A program made the translations under genes and the position numbers. From Gonium pectorale (taxonomy: Eukaryota > Chlorophyta > Chlorophyceae > Chlamydomonadales > Volvocaceae), in NCBI GenBank assembly GCA_001584585.1, contig LSYV01000045.1, forward strand, positions 487,101 through 539,757: a stretch of DNA of 52,657 nucleotides, written 5' to 3'. Positions 1-12,408 of the stretch are shown here, in pieces. The stretch's first letter is position 1; each line of letters opens with the position of its first letter. Below the pieces are notes generated by a model. That model was not told the DNA's origin and searched no databases. It worked only from the letters and a program-made list of their open reading frames with translations.

Positions 1-2189
1 GGAGGTCCGCTACACCTCGTAGGCGTCCCGCAAACTTTCCGTTCGCCGTCTTCTACGATGAATAAGCGTATGCAATAGGTCTTGATTTGGCAAATAGAGG
101 CGAGTAAGGAAATGTGTGTTCTCACCGTTCTCGGCATCTTGTGTTACTACTACCTTTTTGCAGCTACGGGTATACGCTACTTATGTATGTCATCTTAATC
201 AACTACCGCATTGTCACGGTGATGAGGTTGCAGTCCCACGCGTAGTGCATCGGTAGTTTGTCAGGTTGCTGATGCCTACAGCTTTGCTGATATTGGCAAG
301 TGAAGGCCAGCGGAACACGCCATCCAATAGCCAGGAATAAGCGCGGCTGGTACGGAAGCCGCGTTGCTCGGTGGAGCAGCTTACAAGCGGCGCTTCCTCA
401 CGCATCGCCCCCGGAGACCATACGGATGCCGAAACAAGCTTCCGGAGGCGGTGCGGTGGTCCGCGGAAAACTGCTCCGCGGGAAACTGCTTTGGGGAGCT
501 TCAGGCTACTGCCCAAGGGGCGGCGTGCCGCGTACCTTGGGTCCTCCCCAACGCCAGGGGTCCCCATGCATTGGGGACCGCCTCAGAGCTGGTGACGTGC
601 ATCGAGGGAACACCATATGCCCATTCGCTGCTTGCCACAGGGGGCCCGCGCAGGCCTCTCTGCGCCCCTGCGCTGCCGTGCAGTCGTCACGGACTCACGG
701 TGTGCCACCTGCGTGGTTTGCCACCACGCCCGCATGCAATGCCTGTCACAGGAGGTCGCCGTGGCTTGCCCGACCCCAATGAGAGCACAGCTCATCCCAG
801 TGTAGAAGAAGCGCCCCGGCGCTGCCGTCATTTGCAGCCTGCATGAGTCCGGCGCATTGCCGTCGTCAAGGCTGACGCGTTGACCGAGGCTGTCACCTTG
901 CTGTCTTTGGACCACGAGCTCGCAACGCCCCCTACCAGTTCGCCGTGGCACACAACCTCGTTGGCCGCGGAATGCCCACCTGCTCAACATTGACAACGGT
1001 ACGGTACTCCCAGCGGTCCGTACACAGCGAGTGCCCTCTACAGCCAGCCCAGGGGGCGTGTCAACAGAGTGGCCCCCGCCAGAACTGACGTGAGCTCCGC
1101 CAGTCCCTGTCCCTTCGACGCCCGCCACATCGCTACCGTGTAGTTCAAGGTCCGCGACCGCCCAAACGTCTGGCCATCAAGCTCGACACGTTTCGGGTCC
1201 GCCACACGGGCATGACTCTGCCACTGGCGAGGGCCGCGTGCGGCACACACGGCGAACTAAATGCGCATGTACGCCACGGTGCTGCCCATAGCCCATAGCC
1301 CACAGCAGTTGAGCCACAACCCTCCCTTCTTGATCCCACGCCCGTCCCTGCATCTAACCCCATGCTTCGCCGGGAGCCCTGCCCGGGAGGCAGGGCGAGG
1401 CGGGCGTGCAAGGCGTGCGTGCCCAGGATGGCCCCACACGCCTTGCACGTCATGCACATGGCTCATGTACGGCAGTGAGCATTAATTTGGAAGTCCTTTT
1501 ATAGCAGGTTGCTGCACTCAGAAGCCACCACAGACCTCCCATGGCGTTGGCACCCAGCAGGCCCAGCAACGATACTCCGCATGCCGCTACCCGCGCCGCT
1601 TGGATGTGACGTCAGCAACCGGGTCGGTCGACTCTCGGCGCCGAGAGGTGTATACAGACACCCACCGCCGGCCCCCGCTTTGCGCTCCTCTCCGGCCGGT
1701 GACTCCCCTACAATCCCTACGCACCCCAGCTGTCCCGCGGCGCTGGCGACGGCGGCGGGGCTACCCGAAATGGTCGCCTGGAAAGCAGTGGCACGCGCCT
1801 CCGCACAAGGCTGCAAGCGACGCCCAGTGGGCGTAAACACGTCGCATCCCTGGCATCGCTGCGCCTTGAGGCCCCATACTGCCCCCGGCGGCACTGCCCC
1901 GCTGTACCCGCTTCGAATTCGACCTAAGTCATTCATTGCCCTCACTCTTGCCACTCCCCTCCCATCCCCTCCTCGGCACCCAAGCCGGCGTTAACATCAC
2001 CGCCGTCGGCATCGGTGTCGACCCCTTCGGCCCCAAGCGCCAGCCACCTGCCAGCCGCCACAGTCGGCGGCAACGCCCGTTGCCCGCAGCGCCGCCATTG
2101 CCGGCAGGTAGATCCCTCGCCTGCGCGCTGGGTCCTCACCGCTAGCAGCCTCGCAACGGCGGCAACGGCAGCAGCGGCAACGGTGTTCG
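1..2189. other. Gene-poor region downstream of HOP2
   Basis: I recognise no gene here. Open frames on both strands are short, rich in Arg/Pro/Cys, and match no family I know. That is what a GC-rich non-coding stretch produces. The right edge holds the 3' flank of the minus-strand HOP2 gene. I saw no TTACA (the minus-strand form of the algal TGTAA polyadenylation signal) within about 700 bases of its stop. Confidence 0.5.
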
Positions 2190-4422
2190 CTATCGCCGCC
2201 GCCGCTTGGGCAGCAGCCGCTCCGCCTCCGGCATGTCCGCCCCCGCCGCCTCGTCGGACTCCACGCCGATCTCCTCAAACAGCTCCGACTGCTTGCCGTC
2301 CAGGCCCTCGCTGATGGCCGACCTGCGAACGATCCCGCCGCACGGCAAGAGAGGCAGAGCACTTGCGTGGGCGCTGACTCGGGTTGCGTTGAAATCTTCG
2401 GCCGGCGCGGGCCCATGTTGGTAGTGTTTCGACCGGCTGTTTGGACTAGCGGGTGAAGCAGCGCGCGCGCAGACGGGCTAGCCAGGGGGGGGGGAGGGAC
2501 TCGTTTTTCGCCCCCGTCGGTCGCGCACATATCCGTGGCCTTTGGCGTGTAGCGCGTTGTGTGGGGCGTGTGATGTGGGCTGAGACGCTGCAGCTATGCA
2601 GCGGCGAGGGTGCGCTCTGGCATTACGGGCCGAACATGGTCGTCGAGCCCAAAGCCCGGCCGCGCGGGGCCCGCACAGGTCCACGAGAGCTCTCGTGGTG
2701 CCACCCCTTGGAGTCCAGCCCAGTCCAGTCAAGCCCACGCGTACCCACCAGATGTTCTTGAACATGCTCCGCCGCTTGCGCCAGACGTCCAGGTAGGACG
2801 TGAGCTGCTGCTCGACCGCCTCGCGCTCCTGCACCCGGGGTGCGGGGCGCACCGGGAGCCCCCCGCGCGTCGAGTCATTCATCGTACGACACGGTGTGTC
2901 AGGGTACGGCAAGGTACCGCACACGGCATGCTCTTCTCGAGCACGGCAGTTGGGGAGATTGGCGGCTAGGTGGCAGTGTGAGGGGCTGCGTTCGCTCTCA
3001 GCATCTGCGCGCTCGGGTGTCTCTACCGGCCGGGTCGCTCAGCGGACGCTATGGCATAGAGCTGGCCATACCGAGCGCGCGGCCGGACGCGTGTGCCCAA
3101 ATTCATCCCACTCCCCAAGGCGCGAGCGCGCTGTACCGCCTGCGAGACCCGCCAGAGGTGCACGCCAGAGCGGCCCTGGCGCTGCCCCCAGGATCAGGCG
3201 CCCTACCTCTGCGGTGATGAGTACCGTGCCGGCTTTGAGCAGCTTCAGCTTCGCCTCATCGTCCGCCAGCTGTCCAGCCGCCGAGGGGAGGGTGGGGCCG
3301 GGGTGTGGGCGGTGCAATGTGCAAGGTAAGGGATCAAACGCGGCCACAAGATATATACAGCGTTTTTTTGCCCAAGCGGCGGTGGCGTCGGGCCCCAGCC
3401 TGCCTCAACGACGGTGCCTCGCTTGTGCCCGACGCGGGTATGCTCTTCGACGGATGCCAAACCCTCCGCGTGATGCTGCGCCCTCTGTTACCGTCTGCCA
3501 CGCCCTCCGCCACCCCCGCACTGCACCCCCGCGGCCCACCTTCTTGGTAAGGTCCGCCGTCTGCCGCGCGATCTCCTCTTCGGAGAGGGCGCTGCGCAGC
3601 TGGCCGAGCTCTGCGGCACAGGGTAGAGCGATCGGCAAGACGCGACGCCGGCACTTCAGTTCATCGTGTAACTGGGATGGGCGCCCTTGGATCCACGATA
3701 TCCCAGGAGCTGGGCCCGAGGACATTCATGGGCACGTTCGTGGGTTTGCAAGCTTGGGCCGGAGAGAGTAACCCAGGAGGCAAAAGAATGGACCTAACCG
3801 GGGCGCATGTTGCTAGGGACAGCGTTTAAGAGGAAATGAGGCTTGCTCGGGAAGGCCCCTCCACGTTATCTCTCGCCCAACGTGCTTGTAGCCAACCTCG
3901 CCCCGCCCCGCCATCACACCTCCGCACCCGCTTCAAGCTGCTTGCACTCCGCTGCCTCCTTCTGGCACTGCTCCTGGAGCTGCTTGACGGCTGCTTTCTT
4001 GCTCTCATATTCCTGCAGCACAGCGGGTATATGTAGTCGGAAAGGGGGTTGGTGCTTGCAGCCCACAGCACGCCGCTCTGTCTCTGATGGTACGCCCTCA
4101 CACCCCCCGTCCCCTACCTCCTTAGAAAGGACCTTTAACCCTCCCTGGGGCGGGATAAAAAGCTTGGTCTTCCCGAACTCCTGCGGGCGACAATGCGAAG
4201 ACTAAGCGTCGGCGAGCGTCGGCAACAGCCGGCAACTCGGCTTAGTCCCCGAACCTTTGCGAGGATCCTCCCGCTCGCCACTAGGGCATCCACTGCCTTG
4301 GTGACCTGCGCCTTCTTTAACCCCGTCGTCGCGCCCAGGTCCACCAGTTGCTGAAGCCCAAAGGGGCGATTTTGATCAATAACAATCCGCTCTATTTGTG
4401 CTTCAGCGCTTTGGGCAGCCAT
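2190..4422 (-). CDS. HOP2: HOP2 homologous-pairing protein (PSMC3IP/TBPIP family)
   Basis: Seven exons on the minus strand: 4422-4255, 4180-4118, 4012-3928, 3610-3540, 3269-3207, 2828-2749 and 2322-2190. They total 663 nt and encode 220 residues, the usual HOP2 length. All phases close, including a Glu and a Trp codon split across introns. Residues 1 to about 75 form the winged-helix DNA-binding domain (QNRPFGLQQLV, then EFGKTKLFIPPQ). Residues about 78-140 are a charged coiled coil. The C-terminal part carries VWRKRRSMFKNIW and FEEIGVESDE, matching the plant AHP2/HOP2 signature, and ends in a basic KRRRR tail. In other organisms HOP2 pairs with MND1 and helps DMC1/RAD51 strand exchange between homologues in meiosis. 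The start ATG lies in a good context (GCCATGG). The 378-bp fifth intron is the longest. The function is known from the family; the gene model is inferred from sequence. Confidence 0.93.
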
Positions 4423-7400
4423 GGCGACCCGCCGCGCGGATGAGGCTGCTTAATGGCAGAATCCCGCCAAAACGGTGTGAGCTCGTCACCCTCGCAGCTC
4501 GACCCGTGTACGCGTGTGACTACAAACAGTCCGCAATTTATGATTGCACGGTTACGGTATCCCTTATGACTGCATTGCTAAAGTTGGCTTGGTGTCAGGT
4601 TACCTGATGGTGGCAAATGGTTGCTACGATATGACATCGGGAGAAGGCAAGGGTATGCCATGCTACCGCCTGCCGTAACGGTGTTGTACGGAAACCGAGC
4701 TCGACGTGCAGCATCTTGCCCTACCCTCCCTACCACTGCCCCGCGTACGTAAGTAGGTCCATCTAGTTCATACATGCAGGGCACTGGCTGCCTTTACACA
4801 CACGCCCCCAGCGCCTTGTCTTGCCTCTCTCGCCCGCACACGGTGAGGCACTGACCTGGCCGTGCAACACGGCACAGCGGATCTTCAACGAGCCTCCCCC
4901 GCAAACCCACCCGAGCAGCGTGTGGCGCACAAGCATGTGTGTGTGTGTCAGAGGGGCGTGGGAATCGAGGACAGTCCGGGATTATGCCCGTTTGGATGCG
5001 GGCTGTGCAGACGGTGAGGTCAGGTCGGATCAGGGGGGAGCACGGGCAGCATCATGTGCGTACGGACGCATGGGCGGCCGCTTCCAGTGTCCCCGAATCG
5101 TCCACGCCTTATACACTCTGGGAGCTTGCTGGGGCCTGGCGGCCTGCAGCGTTGGCGGCCCGTGCTGCATTCTGGTTTGTAGGTGACCTTCTGAAGCCGT
5201 GCCGCCGGCCAGCACGCACAAGGACTGCGCCGGCGTGGGCAGAGCCATTTTCACACCTGGTTGTTGACCTTACGCTTATCACTTCTTGCCCTAGCTGCCT
5301 CTCTTTCTAAGTCCCTTCCCTCCCCGCAGCTATGAGAGCTCAAGTATCCCAGCGCCCAGGGCGATCCCAACGGCGCGGCTTGCCAGCCGCCGCGCCCTCT
5401 GGGCCTAGCCCATTCCCCGTTGAGCGCTGCCAACCTGCCCAACAACGTGCAGCAGAACTGCAGAAAAACTTGGAACCCGCACTGGCGCGCATGGCACATG
5501 GAGGCGATACGGGCCGTGCCATATCTCGATATCTGCTGCAAGTTGCTGTGGGGCTTGGCTGCATCCAATACCAACTGACATCTCATGCCACGCAGCGGCC
5601 GCTGCCTGCCGTGCCTGCCGTGCGCGGCAGGTCTTGGTGAATGGGAGCCTGCGCTGTGCTGTCGTCAAGCTGCCACCGATCCGTCGTGCCTTCAATCGTT
5701 CCTGTAGTTTTCCTGTCACAGCCAATGTGTACAAACGTTGTTTGCCTGAGCAGCGTAGGCCGCCCATCGTCAGAACGGCACTGGCCTTCAAGCGCCTCGC
5801 CGAGGCAAGGGAGGGGAGTGACAGTGACCCGGGAGGAGGACAGGAGGGGGAGAGCGACGGAGGCTGGAGGTGAGCTGCGCGTGTTAGGTGAAGCCAAACA
5901 CGGGTCCCCTGCCCTTATTTGCCAATCGGGGACATGTCGACTGCTGTTTTCTGTGCCTTTGCTAATGCATGCCATGTATCCAGCATATTGCGCGGGCTGC
6001 GCTTTACAGCACTCATGCTGAAGCCACGAACAGGTATGCGACCAGCCTCCCTCTCCCGTCACGTAATGAGCAGCGACTCGTGGGCCGCGGCTAGGTGGGC
6101 GATGCGGCCGCCATTCGTCATACTATATCCACCTTGTCTACTGGGAGATGGATCCGGCCGCCGAGTGCCTCCAGCCCACTGGCAGTATGTACCGACAGTT
6201 GGCCGTGATAAAAGAGAAATCTACAGAGAAAGAGGGAGCCCGCCTCTACGGTCATACACGCGTGTTTCTCATCGCGGGAGGGCTGCATGTCCCTCCCGTT
6301 GTCTGCGCCCTTTCTCGCCTCTCCGCCTGTAACCTTTCCACAGAAAAAAACGCCCGAAGGCGCGACGTTTCCAATAGGGCGGGCGGGTACAGAGCAAGAC
6401 ATGTGACGTTCGTCCCGCCCCCCAAAGATCGGCTTACCATCTTACCCGGTTTGTCGGACTTCACCTGGTGTACTGCAAGGTTTCAAGGTTGAGCTGCGGT
6501 GTTGTTGTCGTCATGGCCACCGGTCCGACGGCGCTCAGCGGTTACCAGACCTTCGTGCGCCCAGCCCGCCGTGCCGGCCGTGTACCTGGATTGATGAAAG
6601 AGCCGTGATTGTGTAATACATGTGCTGCGACACAGCCCAGGCCCGCCGCATGGCGCGCTGCAGCAGCAACTCCTCCAGTGGACTGACACTGGACAATCAA
6701 ACAGGAACCGTCATCACCACCAACATTCTCCGGTGATAACTGGACCGCGAAGGACACTCCTTTACCGTTTCCCTTGCAACCTGATTGAATCCGTGCTTAC
6801 GTCCATGACCTGCAGTCTCGACTCCACACCCTGTGGTCTGTCAGGAGCGCGCATGCGCGAGTCTGCAAGACGAACCGGGCAGCCCGGCCCGAAGGGGGAC
6901 GGCCTCCGTCGCAGTGCAAGGGCTCAGGGCAAGGGGGCGGCGTGTGGGGGGTGGGCGGCGTGTCCTGCCGTGCACAAATGGGATGGAGTTAAGCAGAATA
7001 GCGGTGCCTCGACTCGCTGTTGAAAGGCGCCATGACGTGTCCAGGTCCATTACAGGCAGACTATGTAAGCAATGTTTGAAACACAAGAACACTAGGTAGG
7101 TAGGAAAAGGCACCCAGGGCCTCCGAACGACTCAGTAGAGGGGGCCACCCGCTGAGACCGCCAAACCCTGCCAATGCCCCTTGCGCGCGCAGACTCCACC
7201 ATGCATCGCAAACTTGCGCACACTCGATCGACAACATAGGGATGATAGTACTTCAACCACGCTGCGGCTTCGTATGGCACCAACCAAAGCCAACTAGACG
7301 ACTGAAGCCGCCAGCGCACTCAGTGCAATGCAGACCGGTGGCTGGTTTAGGCGCATCAGAGCGGGGTGGAGCCATCGCCATCCATAGGACTGGAAGTGAG

Positions 7401-8921
7401 GCGGCCCCGCCAGCGCGCCTTAAGAGCCAGCTTCACCTGCTGCGAAACAAGTGCAGGGCTATCTCCGCATCTACAGGAGCGCACCACGCACCGGTGGGGT
7501 GGCAAGGCACGACTCCCTGGAAAAGCCTGTAATAACTACACCCTTCAACGCAGGACTGTCCTACAATGACAGTGGAAAAGCTACACCCAAGGGCCCCGCA
7601 ACAACCACGCGCCTGGCTTATCCGATAGCCTCAACACAGGACGGCTTCGTGCCAGCACCAGCAACAGGCAGCGCCGCAACTGGACTGCAAACTGCCTGCA
7701 ACTATCGCCATCTATAAGACTTGCGCCACAATCTGCACCTAACTGCGTTACTATCTCGTGCGACAGCTCAAGTAAAGTCAATACATCTCGTTCGTTGCGA
7801 TGTCATGCTATACAATGGGTTGGCACCCGCACACACGTATGCATACTCTCCACAATTCGCAGTAAGCGGCCTGGCCTCCTGTCTGTCAAGTGTCAGAAGC
7901 GCCTTTCCCTGATCCTGGCCTAGACAAGTTGTCAAATTCGAACGCCCTCGTCGGGAAAGCCTGCCCCTTCTTGCGCACACAAACATCGAACCACGGCCGC
8001 GTCCAGATGAGCCTACCGCACGGGACGCGGGTGCACATGGCCCTGCACGAACAGGCCTCTCTGCCAAGCTGCCCAGCGGCGACGGCCGTGGGCGGACCTG
8101 GATGGACGCCATTCGACAATCCGGAGGCCGCCAGTGCTTAACACCCTGCGGTTGGCGGGGGTGCTCTTGAAAGAGTGCGATGCACGTCATTAACCAAACG
8201 AGTGATCACCGCAGGCAACCGAGACAAACAACAATCAACCGCCAACCGCATGCCATAGAACCGCCCACACGACAAGCTGCCATGCTGCTGCAGCCTGAGC
8301 CAAGCAGATCACGCGTAATGATGTCGCAAACCGCGCGCCCGCATCCTATCCTTAACGCGCTGGCGTCCTCCTCTGATCCTGTCATACATTCGCTACCACT
8401 GAAGCGCCGCACACAGCCCGAAGAACCTAGCACGTGTACGGCTTGCCTGGCTTCCTACGCATCACGGGGTCCTGCCGCACAGTCTTGCGGTGCAGGATGC
8501 CGCATGATAACAATCAACTATTTCACCCTAAGGCGCTGATGCGGTGGACATATGACCTGAGGGCTGCAGTGGCATAAAAAGCTGCCACCACGGCGTGCGA
8601 CAGTCCGGCCAATGGTGGTTCCGCCACGAAAGCGCAGCGGTATGTGCCGTCCCGCGAAGAGAAAGAGATATAAAGAGGTATGCCTACTTATGTCGATCAC
8701 CCAATAAAGGCGGGACGAGACGAGGCTCCGAATAGCGTTGAGATTCACGGTTTGTCACGGCGCCGACGTTGCAACACGACTGCGCGACACGGAGGCTGAC
8801 GGAAGTTACTCGCGTGTGTAGGGATGCCACAGCGGCTTATGTCGTCGCGATGGCAAAGCAGCCCTGCAATTAGCCGAGCGTATTACCAGCCGTCACCCGG
8901 CCCTGATCCGCGGGGAGCGCC
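4423..8921. other. 4.5-kb gene-poor spacer
   Basis: No recognisable gene. The longest open frames (about 120-160 codons) have no family signature or coding-like composition, and I could not join any into a phase-consistent exon chain. The stretch holds a short GT run near 4936-4951 and one copy of a 26-bp dispersed repeat at 6215-6240. The HOP2 promoter should lie at the left end and the 3' UTR of the cyclin at the right end, but I saw no clear core-promoter or polyadenylation motif at either place. Confidence 0.45.
6215..6240 (+). repeat. 26-bp dispersed repeat, copy 1
   Basis: This segment matches 12279-12304 at 25 of 26 positions (core AATCTACAGAGAAAG). Both copies lie on the same strand in gene-poor DNA. 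The flanks do not match, so the shared unit is short. It could be the edge of an old mobile element or a small regulatory or RNA motif. Only the identity itself is observed. Confidence 0.6.
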
Positions 8922-10892
8922 TTACGCCGCCAGCTCCAGCGAAGCCTTGTAGTTTGTGTAGAGGCGCTGCACGGGGCCCGAGAGGCCCGACATGTCCGGA
9001 AAGCCGGGCACGTTGCGCAGCGACTCGACGGTCTTGAGGTTGGAGGGCAGCTGGCCGCCCTTGATCTCTGTCTCGGCAATGAGCAGGCAGGACACAGCCA
9101 GGGTGCTGTACGGCACACTCGTCAGGTCGTGGTCCAGTGCTGCCAGCTCCTGGGGATGGCAAGGGTTGCAAAGCTGGTATCGGTAATAGGAAACGGGATG
9201 GCAGCAGTCGCGCCCCAAGAGACGGCGAGCACGCACTGGCAGCCGCCCCAAGCACTGGTGAGCCTATGCATTAGATGTGAATCATTAGCCCGGCCCGGTC
9301 GCCAAATCGCAATCGACACTTAAGCTCACAGGAACATATGCTACGCGACGCAACCGTTGAGCCACCTTACCGCAAGGCGCAGCACCAGGGAGCGGAAGCG
9401 CGCCTCGGTGCCGGGCGGCACCACCTCCCCGTCTTGTGGCCGGTTGAGCACGCGGTGCAGGAAAAGGCAGACAAAGGTGTAAATGGTGGGCGTCCGCAGG
9501 CGGTACTCCAGCACACCAAATAGGTGCAGCTCCATCATGCGGTAGTCCTCGGGCTGCACAACAGGAGGGGCAAACGTCAGGCAGAGCAGGCTGACGTCAC
9601 ACAGGGGGCGGACGTTCGACACACAGGCCGGGCAAACATCACGCAGTGCGGGCACAGGCACTATACATTGATGACGGGCAGTAAGCAGCAGCGGCCCGTA
9701 CGGTACGACGTCAAGAACAGACACCCTTTGCGCCCAGGTGCCCGACACCGCAGCGAGTAGGCTCCCAGCTCAGTGGACTCACCCTGTAGAGATTCATCCC
9801 GTTCTGGTCGCTTGCCAGGCTGAGCAGCTCCGAGGCACACTGTTGCTGTGGGCGCGAAAGGGGGGGGGCCGGGGACAAGATGATCAGGGGCCAGCCTACC
9901 CTCTAGGCTTCAAAGCATTAAAGAAGGAACGCAGCGGAGGCCAGGTACCCTGCCCCGTCGCAGAGATGCTTGCCTGCTCATTCTTGGCCGCCATGGCAAT
10001 GCAGGTGAGCGCAACCAGCTGCAGGAGCGTCGGAGGAGTGGCCCCCTGCACAGTGGGAGCACAGACGGTTGTCAGGCTGAGGTCATAAGGCGGGACACAG
10101 TTGGGTTTGGTCTCCCTGGACTGCAGCAAGGAATCATGAAGATCAGCGAGGAGAAGTAGGTTCGGGGGTCTGGCTCACCTCTCCGGTGGAGCGGAGGAAT
10201 CGGTCCAGCAGGGTGACCGAGGAGAAGAAGGTAGCGTGCGAGAGTGCGCGCGCACTGCACACGTCCCGAATCCACTGCACCAGGATGCCGCGGTAACCGT
10301 CGGGCAGAGGCGTAGTTGAGAAGTGTCCCAGCTCCTGCTCCTTGCCCAGCTCGACCCTGTGCGGCGCGACCTTTCGTGTGTTCATGGCCAGGTCCGGGGG
10401 GTGGGAGGAAAACCATCGCGCAATCTCACCCTAACGTGCGTTCTGCGTCCTCGTGAATGTAATTAGGCCCGGTCGAGGCCGCGAGCTGCGTTCCCGGCGC
10501 CCATTCTACTGTGTCATCTTCGTCCTGGTCGTCATAGTCCAGCGTGTCCTCGCACTCCAGCATTGCCACGCACGTGCCAACACCAGAGCCGTCCTCATCC
10601 ATCTTGGCGGAGGCCGTGCGAGGCCAGAGAAAGGAGTCAGCCTGCGGTTGAAGAGACCGGCTCAAGCGCCGCGCGGCAACAACCATGCATGACCGAGCTT
10701 CAGCGCCAGTCGCACCTCCGAGTCGAAGACTGCCACGTCGCTGCAGCTGGTCTCCAAGAGGGCCCCGCGAAGTTGCCCGCACCCCCCAAACATGGTTTCC
10801 TCCGCCTCGCGTGCGCCGTTCAGGCCGGCAACGCCTGCCTTGCCCAGCGGCTTGTCCAAAAGGGAGGCCGTGGCGAGGAACGGCGACGTCAT
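8922..10892 (-). CDS. A/B-type cyclin
   Basis: Seven minus-strand exons: 10892-10716, 10641-10430, 10356-10179, 10045-9974, 9839-9783, 9553-9371 and 9149-8922. They total 1,107 nt and encode 368 residues with all phases closing. The N-terminus (about 145 residues) is acidic and low-complexity. The cyclin box starts near residue 150 with YRGILVQWIRDVC and continues through LLDRFL and LLQLVALTCIAMAAKNE. The second cyclin fold carries PEDYRMMELHLFGVLEYRL, TPTIYTF and the ELAALDHDLTSVPYSTLA helix. This layout fits mitotic A/B cyclins, which activate CDKs. I did not assign a named subfamily, and a D- or F-like relative is not excluded. The intron after 9974 has a GC donor (CAG|GCAAGC), which phase supports. 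No clear N-terminal RxxL destruction box was noted. Confidence 0.9.
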
Positions 10893-11368
10893 TCTGTGAA
10901 AATTCGCGCGGTCTATGTCCTAGTCTGTGTGGACCCTGTCTACCCTAACGAGTCATGTCCCTAGTACCTATAATGCTCTGCAGGAGTCTACCTCGTTGAA
11001 AATTGAATGGGGTCAGGGGTTAACGGGAGGGTATACGGCGAATCCGGGAGCGGGTCACGGGAGACACGGGGGGTGGTGCTTGTAACTGTGGTTCCGAATA
11101 TCAAACGTGTGGCGGTAGCTTTGTGCCAAGGGACAAGCAGCCCAGTGCGCGTGTGTGCGGGGGCAACCGCAAGCGAGGCGAGAGTTGAGCTGGGGCTAGC
11201 TTACATGGCTAAGCCAGTCTTCGGTGATAACAGTATGTATCATGCGCTGCTAATAGGGTTCGGTACTGCCGATTTTTGAGCCAATGGCCTATTTTAGCAA
11301 TCGTACGGCTACCATGTGATCCTCGCTGCGAAGCGAGAACTTGGCCCTTCAGGTTCAACTCTACGTAC

Positions 11369-11788
11369 CTTGCAAACAAGCATCAGTTGCCAGCGGGACA
11401 AAATAGTTGCGCGCCGTGTCCTTGCGGAGGACGTCGTCGAGCGTCTTGGCCCCCTTGCAGCATGAGTGGTTGTGCAATGAGGGCAGCTTGCATGGCCGAA
11501 TGTAATCGTCGGCAGGCTGCGGCGCGCCGGCCCTGCAATCAGGTCCGTGTGAGGTGCCCCCCCCCCTTTTCTTACGAGCTTCCAATTGCTTGCGGCTATC
11601 ACAAAAAAATCGACATTGGATTCTGCAATGGCTTTTGAAGCAGTGCTGCCCACGCCGTGCTTTCTTTCCCCGTTAGGCTCTTAGGCATACCAGGGTGGTG
11701 GTGTTTTCGAGCCCAGGGCACGGCCAGGGATGTACTTTCCCTTCTCCAAATCGAGCCGAAAGCCGCATTGGATCCATGTTTCGGCATC
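11369..11788 (-). CDS. Two exons of an unidentified gene (partial or remnant)
   Basis: Two minus-strand exons, 11788-11691 and 11532-11369, join across a 158-bp intron. The donor (TG|GTATGC) and acceptor (GCAG|G) complete a Trp codon. The second exon ends at a good donor (G|GTACGTAG). The peptide contains DAETWIQCGFRLDLEKGKY, then PADDYIRPCKLPSLHNHS and KTLDDVLRKDTARNYFVPL. This composition is much more protein-like than the neighbouring frames. I do not recognise the family. I found no convincing upstream exon with a start ATG and no downstream exon between here and the cyclin start at 10892. It is therefore either an incompletely modelled gene or a decayed fragment. Confidence 0.45.
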
Positions 11789-12278
11789 CTGCTTATGGTT
11801 GGCGGGTGCTGATCTCCCCCTCGCCACCGTCCCCGTCCCGGGGCATGTCAAATATGCGTGCCGTCATAACAATTCAATCAAGGCTAGAGGATAGTAAGCA
11901 CAAATAGTGGATAATAGTCATGCGGAAGTCGTCCGATGCCTTGCATGTGGCACCGCTGGTCCACCGATGCAACCGCACCAACGGCCACGCAGGAAACGCT
12001 TTTGGAAAAATGCCACTGGCGTCTCCGGGCACGCCGCACCGTAGCCGAACGTCATGGGAACGACAACGCATAAAATTGACCGGGGCAGATAGGGTGCGAA
12101 CCTCTTTGCCCGCTGCACGCAGATGCTGTTGGCCCGCGGCTGCGGTGCTTCCACCCCCACGTGACGCCCCGAAGCACTGAGACCCTGCACTCATGGGTTA
12201 CGGCCTAAGGGGCATGCCCGCATCTGCAACCAGGGCAACCCACAAGAATGAAAGCGGCTGAGGGCCGCTTAAAAGAAC

Positions 12279-12304
12279 AGAAATCTACAGAGAAAGATGG
12301 AGCC
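12279..12304 (+). repeat. 26-bp dispersed repeat, copy 2
   Basis: Second copy of the unit at 6215-6240, with one substitution (G to T). It lies immediately right of a short inverted repeat (AAGCGGC/GCCGCTT). Confidence 0.6.
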
Positions 12305-12360
12305 GCCGACAGCATTGTTCTTCAACAGGCATTTCACGGCAACGCGCACTGCGGGAAGGG

Positions 12361-12408
12361 CGCCAGTTAAGCGCTAGTCAAGCACCAGTGAAGCGCCAGT
12401 CAAGCGCC
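12361..12408. repeat. 11-bp tandem repeat, about 4.4 units
   Basis: Four imperfect 11-bp units occur head to tail, close to the consensus CGCCAGTCAAG, followed by a partial unit. This is a minisatellite-like array in non-coding DNA. Confidence 0.75.

Noticed and set aside
2800..3771. Longest early plus-strand open frame (323 codons).
   Set aside because: It lies antisense to HOP2 exons and introns, is Arg/Ser/Pro-rich with no motif, and is explained by GC-rich codon bias on the opposite strand.
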